Assembly (NCBI GenBank): GCA_021292105.1
Contig: CM037871.1
Coordinates: forward strand, 59,480,866-59,544,865
Direction: 5' to 3'
Source: Anadara kagoshimensis
Taxonomy: Eukaryota; Mollusca; Bivalvia; Arcoida; Arcidae
DNA length: 64,000 bases
In this document: positions 36,420 through 46,017 of the stretch, piece after piece
How positions within the stretch are numbered: position 1 is the first letter of the stretch
Layout: each line of letters starts with the position of its first letter
The notes under the pieces: model-generated
Told to the model about the DNA's origin: nothing
The model's database searches: none
The model's input: the letters and a program-made list of their open reading frames with translations, nothing else
Made by a program: the position numbers and the translations under genes

Positions 36420-36680
36420 CTCATCTTTAGAAGTTAAGAAGTCAATTATTAGTGTTTATGTGCATGAAGATACAAGATGTATTTATTGTGCTAATTCATA
36501 CTTCCCTAACTTGTTCACAACAAAACAGGAACTAAAGATGATATTGTGAATGTTAGTGAATGAACTTGCCAGGTACAATGATCTTTTCAGAAAACCAGGA
36601 AAGAAAATAAATATTTCACTTATGTATGACAATGATCTTCAACACAGTAATCCTGGAATAGTTAAAATAGTGATAGCTGG
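36415..36680 (+). repeat. Dispersed repeat shared with 18075-18310, copy 2
   Basis: Direct-orientation, diverged match to the earlier copy (aggaact, TTAGTGAATGA, aaaataaatatttcactta, aatcctggaatagttaaa). It begins at the GA microsatellite. Confidence 0.5.
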
Positions 36681-36839
36681 TCTTAAGGGAGAGTTAAAGA
36701 AAGTGTGGAGTCTGAACATTATTCTACTTGGCAGGCCCTTTCTATATCTATTACAAAATGAAACCCCTTTGTGACTGAGCATTTTGTCAGCTCACAGAGG
36801 TTACAAGTATAAAGGTGAAAGCAGAGCTTTTGTCAAAGA

Positions 36840-36890
36840 AATATATATATATATACACACATATATATATATATATATAGATAGATTTTA
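36840..36890 (+). repeat. (AT)n and (AC)n microsatellite
   Basis: Alternating TA and CA dinucleotides ending in a GATA-like run. Confidence 0.9.
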
Positions 36891-37172
36891 CATCCCAGTC
36901 ATAATTATTTCACTTATATCCAGATGTCACAAGATGTATACAGAAGTAGAATATGAACAATTTTATACTGATGCAATGCACTTATGGTAATGATTAACAC
37001 AAGTTCAGTTTCATGCCATTGTGAACTGTGAAAGCATTTGGGTTTTTTTTTTATCCTACTCATATCAAGTCCCGAGGATTAAAATCCCTATCCCCACTAC
37101 AACAGTTAACAGTCTACTGAAAATTAAGACAATGAAAATAACACAGATTTCACACATTCAAACTCTTTTACT

Positions 37173-37174
<2 letters not shown>

Positions 37175-37213
<39 letters not shown>
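37175..37213 (+). repeat. (CA)n microsatellite
   Basis: About 19 uninterrupted CA dinucleotides. Confidence 0.95.
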
Positions 37214-37214
<1 letters not shown>

Positions 37215-38771
37215 TACATGTTCATAGCCTTCCAAAGTATATACTATTAGAATATGTAAGTAAATATTTTTGAGTTATTTGATGTATGGTTTATTTTTTC
37301 AGTATATCCAATCTAATTATTACCTGGCACAGACCTGAAGATGATCCTGTAAGTAATTACCAGGTGTTTTTATAATGTCAGTAAAAGATAACATTAAATG
37401 TGTTTAAGGGTCAGTCTTATCAGCAACTCTGGAACTAAAAGGTGTCCTATCTATCTATCACATGAAACTGGACTAAAGTAGTATATATATATCTACCAGT
37501 ATATATCTATATGATAATTTCCTGGGATGTTTATGAACTAATGAACCAGAACAATATCCTAAAGCTAAACTGTTAGTAAAACTTCCAGTGATTTATTAAC
37601 TAGGTGGTAGTGACTTTATATTTTTCTAACTTCCAGTAAGTAATTCATTAACTAGATGTTACATGATGATTTTAGCCTAAATCCCAATGGTTTCCTTGGT
37701 GACAAATCAATACCGTCTATACTGTGAAGCTAATAAATTAACGGTAACATCCATTTTATTGGGACAATGGGTGATGAACTGAGTTTACAATGCAATAAAG
37801 ATTATAATTTCACTTTATATTGAAGCATTACCAGCTATAATAGAAAGTGGTGTAAGACTACATCTGAGGACAAGTAACATATATTTCTAAACAACAGGTG
37901 TTTGGCTTTAAAAAAAGTCACCACAACCTATTCCCAAGGCTTTAGATCCAGCCATAAGCAGTAGTACTTCCTATTTATGGGGTGAACATTTCACTAAATT
38001 GCCATCTCACATAACTTGAGATAATATGATTTCCTATAAACATGTACTTTTACTATAAAATGTGACACAGGAAAACAAGAAAGTTTTATCAAATTAAATT
38101 ATCATTGTAAGCCACTTTTTGCTATCATATAGAGGTTTATCAATGTTACATATCAAAGATTACGTAAGTATAATTAACACATACATACCCAGTAATATTA
38201 CTAAATACTAGCCATGAGTTTCATGAAGATGTCCTTTTTCCCACTTTTAAGTACAACAAATGATTTAAAAAGGAAATATTTTAAAGTTGTGGTTTTGTAC
38301 TGGCTTTAAACAACTACATATGATATCTTTTGTAATATTTACATGCGTTTCCTTTTTTCCAGCTTATCAAAAATCTTGTGGTTATGCTTAGCTTGAGGTA
38401 GACTTTTGTCAAATTTTAAACAAAAACATTTAAAACTTAAATAGATGCCAGGTATCAAGTGCAACACAATACTTTCCATCCATTTCTCTCTCTCTCTCTC
38501 TAACACACATTCAACAAAGCATCATTTTTAGTATCAATGCTCTATTTATGGCTCTTTTTGATTGCAATGACATTTATACAACTTTGTTTGCTTTTCTAAT
38601 TTGTAGTAATATGGAAAGGAAACCAACACCCCTAAGGTACTAATTATGGCTATTATTATTCTTAGTGGATACCTATGGTATTCAGTAGAGTTCCATAAGT
38701 CAGTGTAATTAATTAAATAAATAAAGTATGGCTCTCAACACTTAGAATAACTGATGATAATATGATTTATT

Positions 38772-38810
38772 GTCGACATGTTTCGGCAGCTAGGCTGCCG
38801 TCATCAGGAC
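38772..38810 (-). ncRNA. Hammerhead-ribozyme-like motif, copy 1
   Basis: Mirror of 43551-43589. In the minus sense it reads GTC, CTGATGA, a GGCAGC/GCTGCC helix with a CTA loop, GAAAC, AT, GTC, then GAC pairing with the first GTC. The conserved core (CUGAUGA, GAAA, GUC cleavage triplet) is complete and helix III is minimal, as known for hammerheads in Penelope-like elements. Confidence 0.7.
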
Positions 38811-39034
38811 TGATATAATACAATTTCAATTTCCCTGAAGTACAAAAAATGGCTACATAAATGGCTCAAAAATGGCTAAGTATAATCACGTGATATTGAT
38901 TGTTTTGATTGTGTTGTTAGTAACTGTACTGTTTGTTTACACTTGTAAGTATTATTGTAATTTAACAGTTTGTAATATTGTTCACTTATTAAAATCATTA
39001 AAATTCAATAGAAAATTAACCTGATAGTTTGTTG

Positions 39035-39772
39035 TTATTTATATTGTCCGCTGAATATTCCATAAACACTGTAAACATATACTTCCCTCGTTGTTAGCGA
39101 AGGAGGAAGTTCATCTAAGCATACTGTATTTTCTTCCGTTGATAGGAGCATCGTAGATTTAACTGTACTGTAGGATTCAATTTCTTGGTTGACATCTTTA
39201 TAGTCTAAATTTAATTCCTTTATGATTTCATTAAATTTATTATTCAAGGATGTGTTAGAATTAGATTGATATCCTAAGGTTTTGTAGTTTATAGACGTTC
39301 GATCATCGATTAAATGTGAAGGTATTTCAAATTCTTCTTGATTTTTTATTGGTATGGCTGTAGTTCCGTTCTTTCCTGGTGTAAGTTTCATGATTGGCGT
39401 GGCGGTGGTGATTTCCCTTTTTGCTGCTACTATCCGGAATTTTGGGTTGACTGGAATTTTTGGCGTAACTTCTGGTGGTACTTTCCATTTGTTAGGTTTG
39501 ATTGCGTTTTCAACAGGTTTGTAGGTTTCTTTAGAGATTAGATTTTCCGTGAAGGTTATATCTTTGTGGTTCTGCACAATGTGTTTCTTGGTTAGTTCTC
39601 TTCTACAATACGATTTTCTGCAAATCTCACAGTAGTGTCTGAAAATTATGGCTGTGTGTTTTACATTCATGTGCCGGCGTAAATTTGAAGTGGACTTATA
39701 CGATTTTCCACAAATGTTGCACGATAGTTGTAGATTTTGTTTTCTGGGTGTTATCTTCGTTTTAGCCATCAT
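39035..39772 (-). CDS. Penelope copy 1 ORF2: C2H2 zinc-finger protein
   Basis: 245 aa, identical to ORF2 of copy 2 (42589-43326). Two C2H2 fingers lie at residues 17-70 (CNICGKSYKSTSNLRRH and CEICRKSYCRRELTKKH), followed by a low-complexity Pro/Lys/Thr-rich region without a named domain. The start ATG overlaps the ORF1 stop by the sequence ATGA, suggesting reinitiation. Its role is unknown; nucleic-acid binding is inferred from the fingers. Confidence 0.8.
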   Translation of the reverse strand: MMAKTKITPRKQNLQLSCNICGKSYKSTSNLRRHMNVKHTAIIFRHYCEICRKSYCRRELTKKHIVQNHKDITFTENLISKETYKPVENAIKPNKWKVPPEVTPKIPVNPKFRIVAAKREITTATPIMKLTPGKNGTTAIPIKNQEEFEIPSHLIDDRTSINYKTLGYQSNSNTSLNNKFNEIIKELNLDYKDVNQEIESYSTVKSTMLLSTEENTVCLDELPPSLTTREVYVYSVYGIFSGQYK

Positions 39773-41139
39773 TGTTTCATGTTAAGTCCCAGTGGTTCTT
39801 TTGTTTTGAGTGTTGTAATCCAGGCCTCTTCAGTACGTAATCTGATGTTGATGTTTTTTGTTGTTATGGCTATTCCGATGATGGAAACGTCATGGATAGT
39901 GTGGCTGTTTTCCGTGAAATGGCGGGAGACTGATTTGTATTTGTTGGCGTTTTTTATGTCAAAAAAATGACCTCTCATGCGTTCTTGTAGAGTGTTGGAT
40001 GTCTGACCGACATACTGAATTTTACATTTTTTACATTCTATGACATATATTACACTAATTGATTTACAGTTTATCTCTGATTTGATCGGGTAGGATTTTC
40101 CTGTTGTGTGACTTTTGATTTGGTTTCTTGTCATCATATGAGGACAGATGTAACAATTTTGAAAGCAAGGAGAACTCCCCTTGTTTGTTGGTCTGGACAT
40201 GATATCTGTGCGAACTAAAATGTTTCTGAGATTTTGTGGTTTTTTATGTGCTACTACGAATTTGTAATTTAACATCCCTTCTGTTTCAGTTGAGGTTTTG
40301 AGTATGTTACGATGTTGGTTGAGGATCGATTGGAAAGGGGGGTTATGTGGATGGTATTGTGTAACTAGTGGTATAATCGGTGTTTTTTCCCGGTTGTTGG
40401 TAGAAAGTAGTGTACTTCTGTCTAGTTTCAGTGCTTTCTCTGAACTTTGTTTTATTAACTGTTTTGGGTATTTCCTGGCCAGAAAATATTCTTCTAGTTT
40501 TGTTGCATGTTTGGTGTATTCCTCGTCGGTGCTGCAGATTTTTCTGATTCTTGTAAACTGGCTATATGGTATGCTTTTCTTTTGCTGGTTTGGGTGACAC
40601 GATGAATAATGTAAATAGAGATGAGCATCTGTTGGCTTGGTGTACAATGTTGTGCTAAGTTGTCCATCTTGGTCTTTTTTTACTGTGCAGTCCAGAAAAT
40701 GGATTTCTTGCTGACTAATTTCATGTGTGAATTTTATGGTGTGATGAAAGTTATTTAGACCATTAATGAAGGAATTCAGATCCTTGCTGGAGTGTGGCCA
40801 TATGAAGAATATATCATCGATATACCTCCACCATATTAGCGGTTTAAGTTTTTGTGTTTGTAGATATTTTCTCTCTAGTTCACCCATAAAAATGATCGCA
40901 TAATTTGGTGCACATTTGGTTCCCATGCTTGTACCTTGTATTTGTAAGTAGAAATTTTCTCCAAATCTAAAGCAATTCTTTGTGAGTACAAAATGTAGTA
41001 ATCTGATCAAGATCCATGTAGGTGGAATTTTTACCTCTCTAGTTTCCAAGGCTTGTTTACATGCTATAAGTCCATCTCTGTGTGGGATGTTGGTGTAAAG
41101 GGATGATACATCTGCTGTAACTAAAAATGATTGCGGCGG
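39769..41139 (-). CDS. Penelope copy 1 ORF1: RT and GIY-YIG, 5'-truncated
   Basis: Reverse transcriptase plus endonuclease of a Penelope-like element, missing its N-terminus. RT motifs: FLVTADVSSLYTNIPH, QGTSMGTKCAPNYA and YIDDIFF (the DD catalytic pair). The C-terminal GIY-YIG domain reads VIYVIECKKCKIQYVGQT with a downstream R and E. A Cys cluster (CFQNCYICPH) lies between. The frame opens further upstream to about 41181 through spacer sequence that belongs to the other copy, so homology really begins at PPQSFLV. No stop or frameshift in the remaining part. Without the N-terminal region it is unlikely to work on its own. Confidence 0.85.
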   Translation of the reverse strand, partial: PPQSFLVTADVSSLYTNIPHRDGLIACKQALETREVKIPPTWILIRLLHFVLTKNCFRFGENFYLQIQGTSMGTKCAPNYAIIFMGELERKYLQTQKLKPLIWWRYIDDIFFIWPHSSKDLNSFINGLNNFHHTIKFTHEISQQEIHFLDCTVKKDQDGQLSTTLYTKPTDAHLYLHYSSCHPNQQKKSIPYSQFTRIRKICSTDEEYTKHATKLEEYFLARKYPKQLIKQSSEKALKLDRSTLLSTNNREKTPIIPLVTQYHPHNPPFQSILNQHRNILKTSTETEGMLNYKFVVAHKKPQNLRNILVRTDIMSRPTNKGSSPCFQNCYICPHMMTRNQIKSHTTGKSYPIKSEINCKSISVIYVIECKKCKIQYVGQTSNTLQERMRGHFFDIKNANKYKSVSRHFTENSHTIHDVSIIGIAITTKNINIRLRTEEAWITTLKTKEPLGLNMKQ

Positions 41140-41140
41140 A

Positions 41141-42592
41141 AAACCACTAGCACAAAACGTAGATTCATACATACAAGACACGAATGATTTTTTAACAAGA
41201 ATAAATAAATTAAAAAGAATTCCGCCGCAATCATTTTTAGTTACAGCAGATGTATCATCCCTTTACACCAACATCCCACACAGAGATGGACTTATAGCAT
41301 GTAAACAAGCCTTGGAAACTAGAGAGGTAAAAATTCCACCTACATGGATCTTGATCAGATTACTACATTTTGTACTCACAAAGAATTGCTTTAGATTTGG
41401 AGAAAATTTCTACTTACAAATACAAGGTACAAGCATGGGAACCAAATGTGCACCAAATTATGCGATCATTTTTATGGGTGAACTAGAGAGAAAATATCTA
41501 CAAACACAAAAACTTAAACCGCTAATATGGTGGAGGTATATCGATGATATATTCTTCATATGGCCACACTCCAGCAAGGATCTGAATTCCTTCATTAATG
41601 GTCTAAATAACTTTCATCACACCATAAAATTCACACATGAAATTAGTCAGCAAGAAATCCATTTTCTGGACTGCACAGTAAAAAAAGACCAAGATGGACA
41701 ACTTAGCACAACATTGTACACCAAGCCAACAGATGCTCATCTCTATTTACATTATTCATCGTGTCACCCAAACCAGCAAAAGAAAAGCATACCATATAGC
41801 CAGTTTACAAGAATCAGAAAAATCTGCAGCACCGACGAGGAATACACCAAACATGCAACAAAACTAGAAGAATATTTTCTGGCCAGGAAATACCCAAAAC
41901 AGTTAATAAAACAAAGTTCAGAGAAAGCACTGAAACTAGACAGAAGTACACTACTTTCTACCAACAACCGGGAAAAAACACCGATTATACCACTAGTTAC
42001 ACAATACCATCCACATAACCCCCCTTTCCAATCGATCCTCAACCAACATCGTAACATACTCAAAACCTCAACTGAAACAGAAGGGATGTTAAATTACAAA
42101 TTCGTAGTAGCACATAAAAAACCACAAAATCTCAGAAACATTTTAGTTCGCACAGATATCATGTCCAGACCAACAAACAAGGGGAGTTCTCCTTGCTTTC
42201 AAAATTGTTACATCTGTCCTCATATGATGACAAGAAACCAAATCAAAAGTCACACAACAGGAAAATCCTACCCGATCAAATCAGAGATAAACTGTAAATC
42301 AATTAGTGTAATATATGTCATAGAATGTAAAAAATGTAAAATTCAGTATGTCGGTCAGACATCCAACACTCTACAAGAACGCATGAGAGGTCATTTTTTT
42401 GACATAAAAAACGCCAACAAATACAAATCAGTCTCCCGCCATTTCACGGAAAACAGCCACACTATCCATGACGTTTCCATCATCGGAATAGCCATAACAA
42501 CAAAAAACATCAACATCAGATTACGTACTGAAGAGGCCTGGATTACAACACTCAAAACAAAAGAACCACTGGGACTTAACATGAAACAATGA
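41141..42592 (+). CDS. Penelope copy 2 ORF1: RT and GIY-YIG, 5'-truncated
   Basis: Same protein as copy 1, read from the junction at 41141 to TGA 42590-42592. Motifs: SFLVTADVSSLYTNIPH (about 41231-41281), TSMGTKCAP (about 41425), YIDDIFF (about 41538-41558, catalytic Asp pair) and GIY-YIG (about 42310-42365). No methionine in the true 5' context; the ORF is truncated, and the N-terminus of a full-length element is absent. Penelope elements copy RNA at a nick in DNA made by the GIY-YIG nuclease. The stop overlaps the ORF2 start (ATGA). Confidence 0.9.
   Translation, partial: KPLAQNVDSYIQDTNDFLTRINKLKRIPPQSFLVTADVSSLYTNIPHRDGLIACKQALETREVKIPPTWILIRLLHFVLTKNCFRFGENFYLQIQGTSMGTKCAPNYAIIFMGELERKYLQTQKLKPLIWWRYIDDIFFIWPHSSKDLNSFINGLNNFHHTIKFTHEISQQEIHFLDCTVKKDQDGQLSTTLYTKPTDAHLYLHYSSCHPNQQKKSIPYSQFTRIRKICSTDEEYTKHATKLEEYFLARKYPKQLIKQSSEKALKLDRSTLLSTNNREKTPIIPLVTQYHPHNPPFQSILNQHRNILKTSTETEGMLNYKFVVAHKKPQNLRNILVRTDIMSRPTNKGSSPCFQNCYICPHMMTRNQIKSHTTGKSYPIKSEINCKSISVIYVIECKKCKIQYVGQTSNTLQERMRGHFFDIKNANKYKSVSRHFTENSHTIHDVSIIGIAITTKNINIRLRTEEAWITTLKTKEPLGLNMKQ
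41142..41219 (+). other. Palindrome spacer, RT coding sequence of copy 2
   Basis: In frame with the plus-strand ORF the spacer reads KPLAQNVDSYIQDTNDFL and TRINKLKR, the usual stretch just upstream of the RT FLVTADVSS motif in Penelope-like elements. So copy 2 extends 26 codons further than copy 1 and abuts it directly. Confidence 0.8.
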
Positions 42593-43326
42593 TGGCTAAA
42601 ACGAAGATAACACCCAGAAAACAAAATCTACAACTATCGTGCAACATTTGTGGAAAATCGTATAAGTCCACTTCAAATTTACGCCGGCACATGAATGTAA
42701 AACACACAGCCATAATTTTCAGACACTACTGTGAGATTTGCAGAAAATCGTATTGTAGAAGAGAACTAACCAAGAAACACATTGTGCAGAACCACAAAGA
42801 TATAACCTTCACGGAAAATCTAATCTCTAAAGAAACCTACAAACCTGTTGAAAACGCAATCAAACCTAACAAATGGAAAGTACCACCAGAAGTTACGCCA
42901 AAAATTCCAGTCAACCCAAAATTCCGGATAGTAGCAGCAAAAAGGGAAATCACCACCGCCACGCCAATCATGAAACTTACACCAGGAAAGAACGGAACTA
43001 CAGCCATACCAATAAAAAATCAAGAAGAATTTGAAATACCTTCACATTTAATCGATGATCGAACGTCTATAAACTACAAAACCTTAGGATATCAATCTAA
43101 TTCTAACACATCCTTGAATAATAAATTTAATGAAATCATAAAGGAATTAAATTTAGACTATAAAGATGTCAACCAAGAAATTGAATCCTACAGTACAGTT
43201 AAATCTACGATGCTCCTATCAACGGAAGAAAATACAGTATGCTTAGATGAACTTCCTCCTTCGCTAACAACGAGGGAAGTATATGTTTACAGTGTTTATG
43301 GAATATTCAGCGGACAATATAAATAA
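42589..43326 (+). CDS. Penelope copy 2 ORF2: C2H2 zinc-finger protein
   Basis: Starts at ATGATG 42589, overlapping the ORF1 stop by four bases. 245 aa with two fingers near the N-terminus (CNICGKSYKS...H...H and CEICRKSYCR...H...H), then a Pro/Lys/Thr-rich linker and an Asn/Glu-rich C-terminal half. Classical Penelope elements have one ORF, so a second, overlapping zinc-finger ORF is unusual. Function is not known; the overlap suggests coupled translation in an RNA of the element. Confidence 0.85.
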   Translation: MMAKTKITPRKQNLQLSCNICGKSYKSTSNLRRHMNVKHTAIIFRHYCEICRKSYCRRELTKKHIVQNHKDITFTENLISKETYKPVENAIKPNKWKVPPEVTPKIPVNPKFRIVAAKREITTATPIMKLTPGKNGTTAIPIKNQEEFEIPSHLIDDRTSINYKTLGYQSNSNTSLNNKFNEIIKELNLDYKDVNQEIESYSTVKSTMLLSTEENTVCLDELPPSLTTREVYVYSVYGIFSGQYK

Positions 43327-43550
43327 CAACAAACTATCAGGTTAATTTTCTATTGAATTTTAATGATTTTAATAAGTGAACAATATTACAAACTGTTAAA
43401 TTACAATAATACTTACAAGTGTAAACAAACAGTACAGTTACTAACAACACAATCAAAACAATCAATATCACGTGATTATACTTAGCCATTTTTGAGCCAT
43501 TTATGTAGCCATTTTTTGTACTTCAGGGAAATTGAAATTGTATTATATCA

Positions 43551-43589
43551 GTCCTGATGACGGCAGCCTAGCTGCCGAAACATGTCGAC
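43551..43589 (+). ncRNA. Hammerhead-ribozyme-like motif, copy 2
   Basis: GTC 43551-43553, CTGATGA 43554-43560, helix II GGCAGC (43562-43567) with GCTGCC (43571-43576), GAAAC 43577-43581, cleavage triplet GTC 43584-43586, helix I closing GAC 43587-43589. Expected cut after 43586. Helix III is one to two base pairs, so cleavage may need a dimer, as reported for hammerheads of retroelements. Confidence 0.75.
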
Positions 43590-43944
43590 AATAAATCATA
43601 TTATCATCAGTTATTCTAAGTGTTGAGAGCCATACTTTATTTATTTAATTAATTTTCTAATTTGTGTACAAGTGTATTAATTGCAGTTGAATGACAAGAA
43701 TTTGAGATAAGAATTGTTGTTCTATACATTATAACAGTACAGTACAACATCACATAAATTCCTCTCAATAGCTTCGTCATATACACCCCTAACTCAACAG
43801 TATTTTAAAGTCTTATTTCATTTTTTTTACTTTGGTTTATCAACAAAACCCCTTTGTAACACCAAAATCTGACTGAACAAGTTAATGGCGGCAATGAATC
43901 AAGGATGAGGTTTAACTGTATATGAAGTTTTATTATTTCACAAA

Positions 43945-44113
43945 CAGTAAAACCTGACTATAAAGGCCACCCAAAAGAAACCAATAAAAGTGACCTTTAT
44001 ATACAGGTTCAAATAATACACCGTAAATAAAGAACAATTGGGATACAATTCTATTGGCCTTTATAAGCAGGTGATCCTTATACAGAGGTGGCCTTTAAAG
44101 TAGGTTGGTCTGG
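43945..44113 (+). mobile_element. Pogo/Tigger-like MITE, second copy
   Basis: Starts CAGTAAAACCTGACTATAAA, shares accacccaa, cctttatatacaggttca and caattgggatacaattctat words with 16968-17112, and ends in TAGGTTGGTCTGG. Diverged; TA duplication not preserved. Confidence 0.65.
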
Positions 44114-44721
44114 CTGAACAATTCAGAAGAATTAATGTTTTACTGTACAAGAAGTTTTATTTTTTCATTTATATATACATGTACTATCATGTTGAGTGTT
44201 ACACTTGGACTATAACAGAGAGATAGAAGACAGACTATCTCATTAATCATTTATTAAGGCCATGTTCTGTCTGTCTATCCTAGCTGGAAACATAAAAAAT
44301 ATAACACAGATCTACTGATGTTTAATCAGGTTATCAATAAAAAGAATCCCACGAAAAGGCTAAGATTTCTGTAGAAATCCCATGAAGCTCAGGCCATGAA
44401 GAGGCTACGAATTTCTGTAAAAATTACAAGATCATAATTCCAGTGTGCTAATTTGTAACAGACATTCCCTGTTACACATAGGAGAATTCTGAATCTCCCT
44501 CTAAAGTAAATATATAAATGTGAAGATCAAACTCTAGAATTAATACAGAAACCAGATAAATTTGTTAATTTATATTGGCAATCATGACTTGCATGTCTTA
44601 ATCTAGGTCTTCATGAATTACTGGTAAATGTTGCACTCTGTAATCTGCTACAGTCAAGTAACAGAACATCTGTATATCTAATCGCAATGTTATCCTGGAT
44701 CACTGGACAAACATCTTAATC
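44114..44721. other. Intergenic DNA, nothing recognised
   Basis: AT-rich sequence; no coding, RNA or repeat feature that I can support. Confidence 0.45.
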
Positions 44722-44962
44722 TTAACCTGTGATTTGAGAAAATGAAGATCTGAGAAAAATGGAGAAATCTTAACCTGTAATGTGAGAAAATGAAGTTCTG
44801 AGAAAAATGGAGAAATCTTAACCTGTAATGTGAGAAAATGAAGATCTGAGAAAAATGGAGAAATCTTAACCTGTAATGTGAGAAAATGAAGTTCTGAGAA
44901 AAATGGAGAAATCTTAACCTGTAATGTGAGAAAATGAAGATCTGAGAAAAATGGAGAAATGA
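44722..44962 (+). repeat. 48-bp minisatellite, five copies in alternating dimers
   Basis: Each unit has AACCTGTAATGTGAGAAAAT, then GAAGATCTGA or GAAGTTCTGA, then GAAAAATGGAGAAATCTT. The AGATC and AGTTC forms alternate strictly (five units), so the true repeat is a 96-bp dimer. Confidence 0.9.
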
Positions 44963-45186
44963 CTGCAAACTAAACTTTAAATTCTATCTTACAAATTTTC
45001 ACTAAAATGTTTATAAAAAATATATATAATGTTCTGGTAAATTAAGTCATTATTAGATCCAGTCAAAGTCACAATGTACTAAAGAATCAGCTTACAATGT
45101 CTCTTAATGCTAACTTTACTGTCTAGGATTTGAGTCCTTCAGTGTCATTGACAAAACCCAGTGTTTTGTTTTACTTTGGTATTGGT

Positions 45187-45252
45187 ACTCCAGAACTGAC
45201 TATCTCAATATAAGTGAAATAACCTTGACTGGAGTTCAAAACACCCATCCTT
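45187..45252 (+). repeat. SINE tail fragment
   Basis: CCAGAACTGACTATCTCAAT, then ataagtgaaataaccttgactgga and a caaaacacc end, the plus-strand form of the tail seen in the copy at 59900. Confidence 0.5.
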
Positions 45253-45340
45253 CCACCCTCAAACTCAATGTTAATCACAGTAGAGGAAGGGGGGAATTCA
45301 GTGACATCTTTAATGTTTTGTGGCATACCAGGATTGAGAG

Positions 45341-45480
45341 TGTCTGGGTAGTTCAGTGGGTAGAGAGAGCGTCCTGTTAGTATTAGGAAGATTCTGGGTT
45401 AGAGTCCAAATTTTCACCACTGCATGTGTTCTCTTTACTGTTACAGCTTCATGCTGACTCTCTAAAACAGGAATACAGAG
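45341..45480 (+). repeat. tRNA-headed SINE
   Basis: Box A-like TAGTTCAGTGGGTAGAGAG (45348-45366) and box B-like GGGTTAGAGTCC (45396-45407) are at tRNA spacing. There is no clean acceptor stem, and a closely similar head recurs at 59443, so I call a SINE rather than a tRNA gene. Confidence 0.55.
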
Positions 45481-46017
45481 GCTCACCATCTAATTTTACA
45501 GTAATGGGTACACCACTAAGGTTCCGCGAAAACCGAAGTTAAATTCCTAGTCCCAACTTCCATGTATTGTTCCTACTTTAAATATGTGCTTATTGGTATT
45601 GCATAAAATTCAGAATGAACAACAATGAGTACACATGCCAACTGCACATATCTTGGCAGTGATAAATATGTGAGTAAAGATTATAGTGTATAGTCTGAGA
45701 ATGCAGAAATCAGAGAATATGTTTACCAAAATGACACAGGAGTGTAAGAAATATGTACAACCTGTGTATATACCTGCTTATTCCATCATTAAGGAGCATG
45801 GCATGTCAGAAAACATCTGACTCAGATTTTACTGATCTAATGTTCAATTTACCACAGGCAAATGATTCTTGATCTCTACCAATCTTAATGAAATAGTGTA
45901 AATTATGGGGGAGGTACTGATGTAATATCATTTAGTTAGGGTCATACATCATGTGATATATCAAAGATCTCTCTCTACATCCCTCCAGGTAAAACATACA
46001 GGCTGTGTACAGGGTAT
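45481..46017. other. Intergenic DNA, nothing recognised
   Basis: No gene, repeat or structured element that I can support. Confidence 0.4.

Larger units (their letters stand above)
33858..38604. other. Intergenic or intronic DNA with long microsatellites
   Basis: No gene recognised. Holds the dispersed repeat at 36415-36680, a SINE fragment near 36297-36345 (ctcacactaggacctcaac), (GA)n at 36371-36415, AT/AC runs at 36840-36880 and (AC)n at 37175-37213. Confidence 0.45.
38707..41141 (-). repeat. Left arm of the palindrome (Penelope copy 1)
   Basis: Runs 3' end outward. Truncated inside the RT ORF at PPQSFLVTADVSS. Carries ORF1 (partial), ORF2 and the hammerhead-like motif. Confidence 0.95.
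38605..43652. mobile_element. Head-to-head pair of Penelope-like retroelements
   Basis: Two inverted copies form arms 38707-41141 and 41220-43654 (2435 bp each, paired positions sum to 82361) around a 78-bp spacer. All frames and their antisense shadows match between arms, so identity is essentially complete. TTTTCTAATTTGT occurs at 38592-38604 and 43653-43665, a candidate 13-bp target duplication. On the left, 102 bp (38605-38706) lie between that repeat and the arm. Both copies lack the N-terminal part of the RT ORF; the right copy reaches 78 bp further upstream. Penelope elements are known to occur as inverted or tandem pairs with 5' truncation. Confidence 0.9.
41220..43654 (+). repeat. 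Right arm of the palindrome (Penelope copy 2)
   Basis: Exact mirror, as far as checked, of 38707-41141. The outer end (ttatttaatt, 43641-43654) runs directly into the candidate target duplication. Confidence 0.95.

Noticed and set aside
40298..40597. Antisense frames within the Penelope copies (for example 99, 77 and 67 aa)
   Set aside because: They are shadows of ORF1 and ORF2 and occur identically in both arms.
41142..41219. Assembly hairpin artefact as the explanation of the palindrome
   Set aside because: Not fully excluded, but the palindrome coincides with element ends, the spacer encodes the missing RT segment of one copy only, and a 13-bp duplication flanks the pair.
45341..45412. 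tRNA gene
   Set aside because: Boxes A and B are present, but the acceptor stem does not pair and similar heads recur at 59443, as in SINEs.
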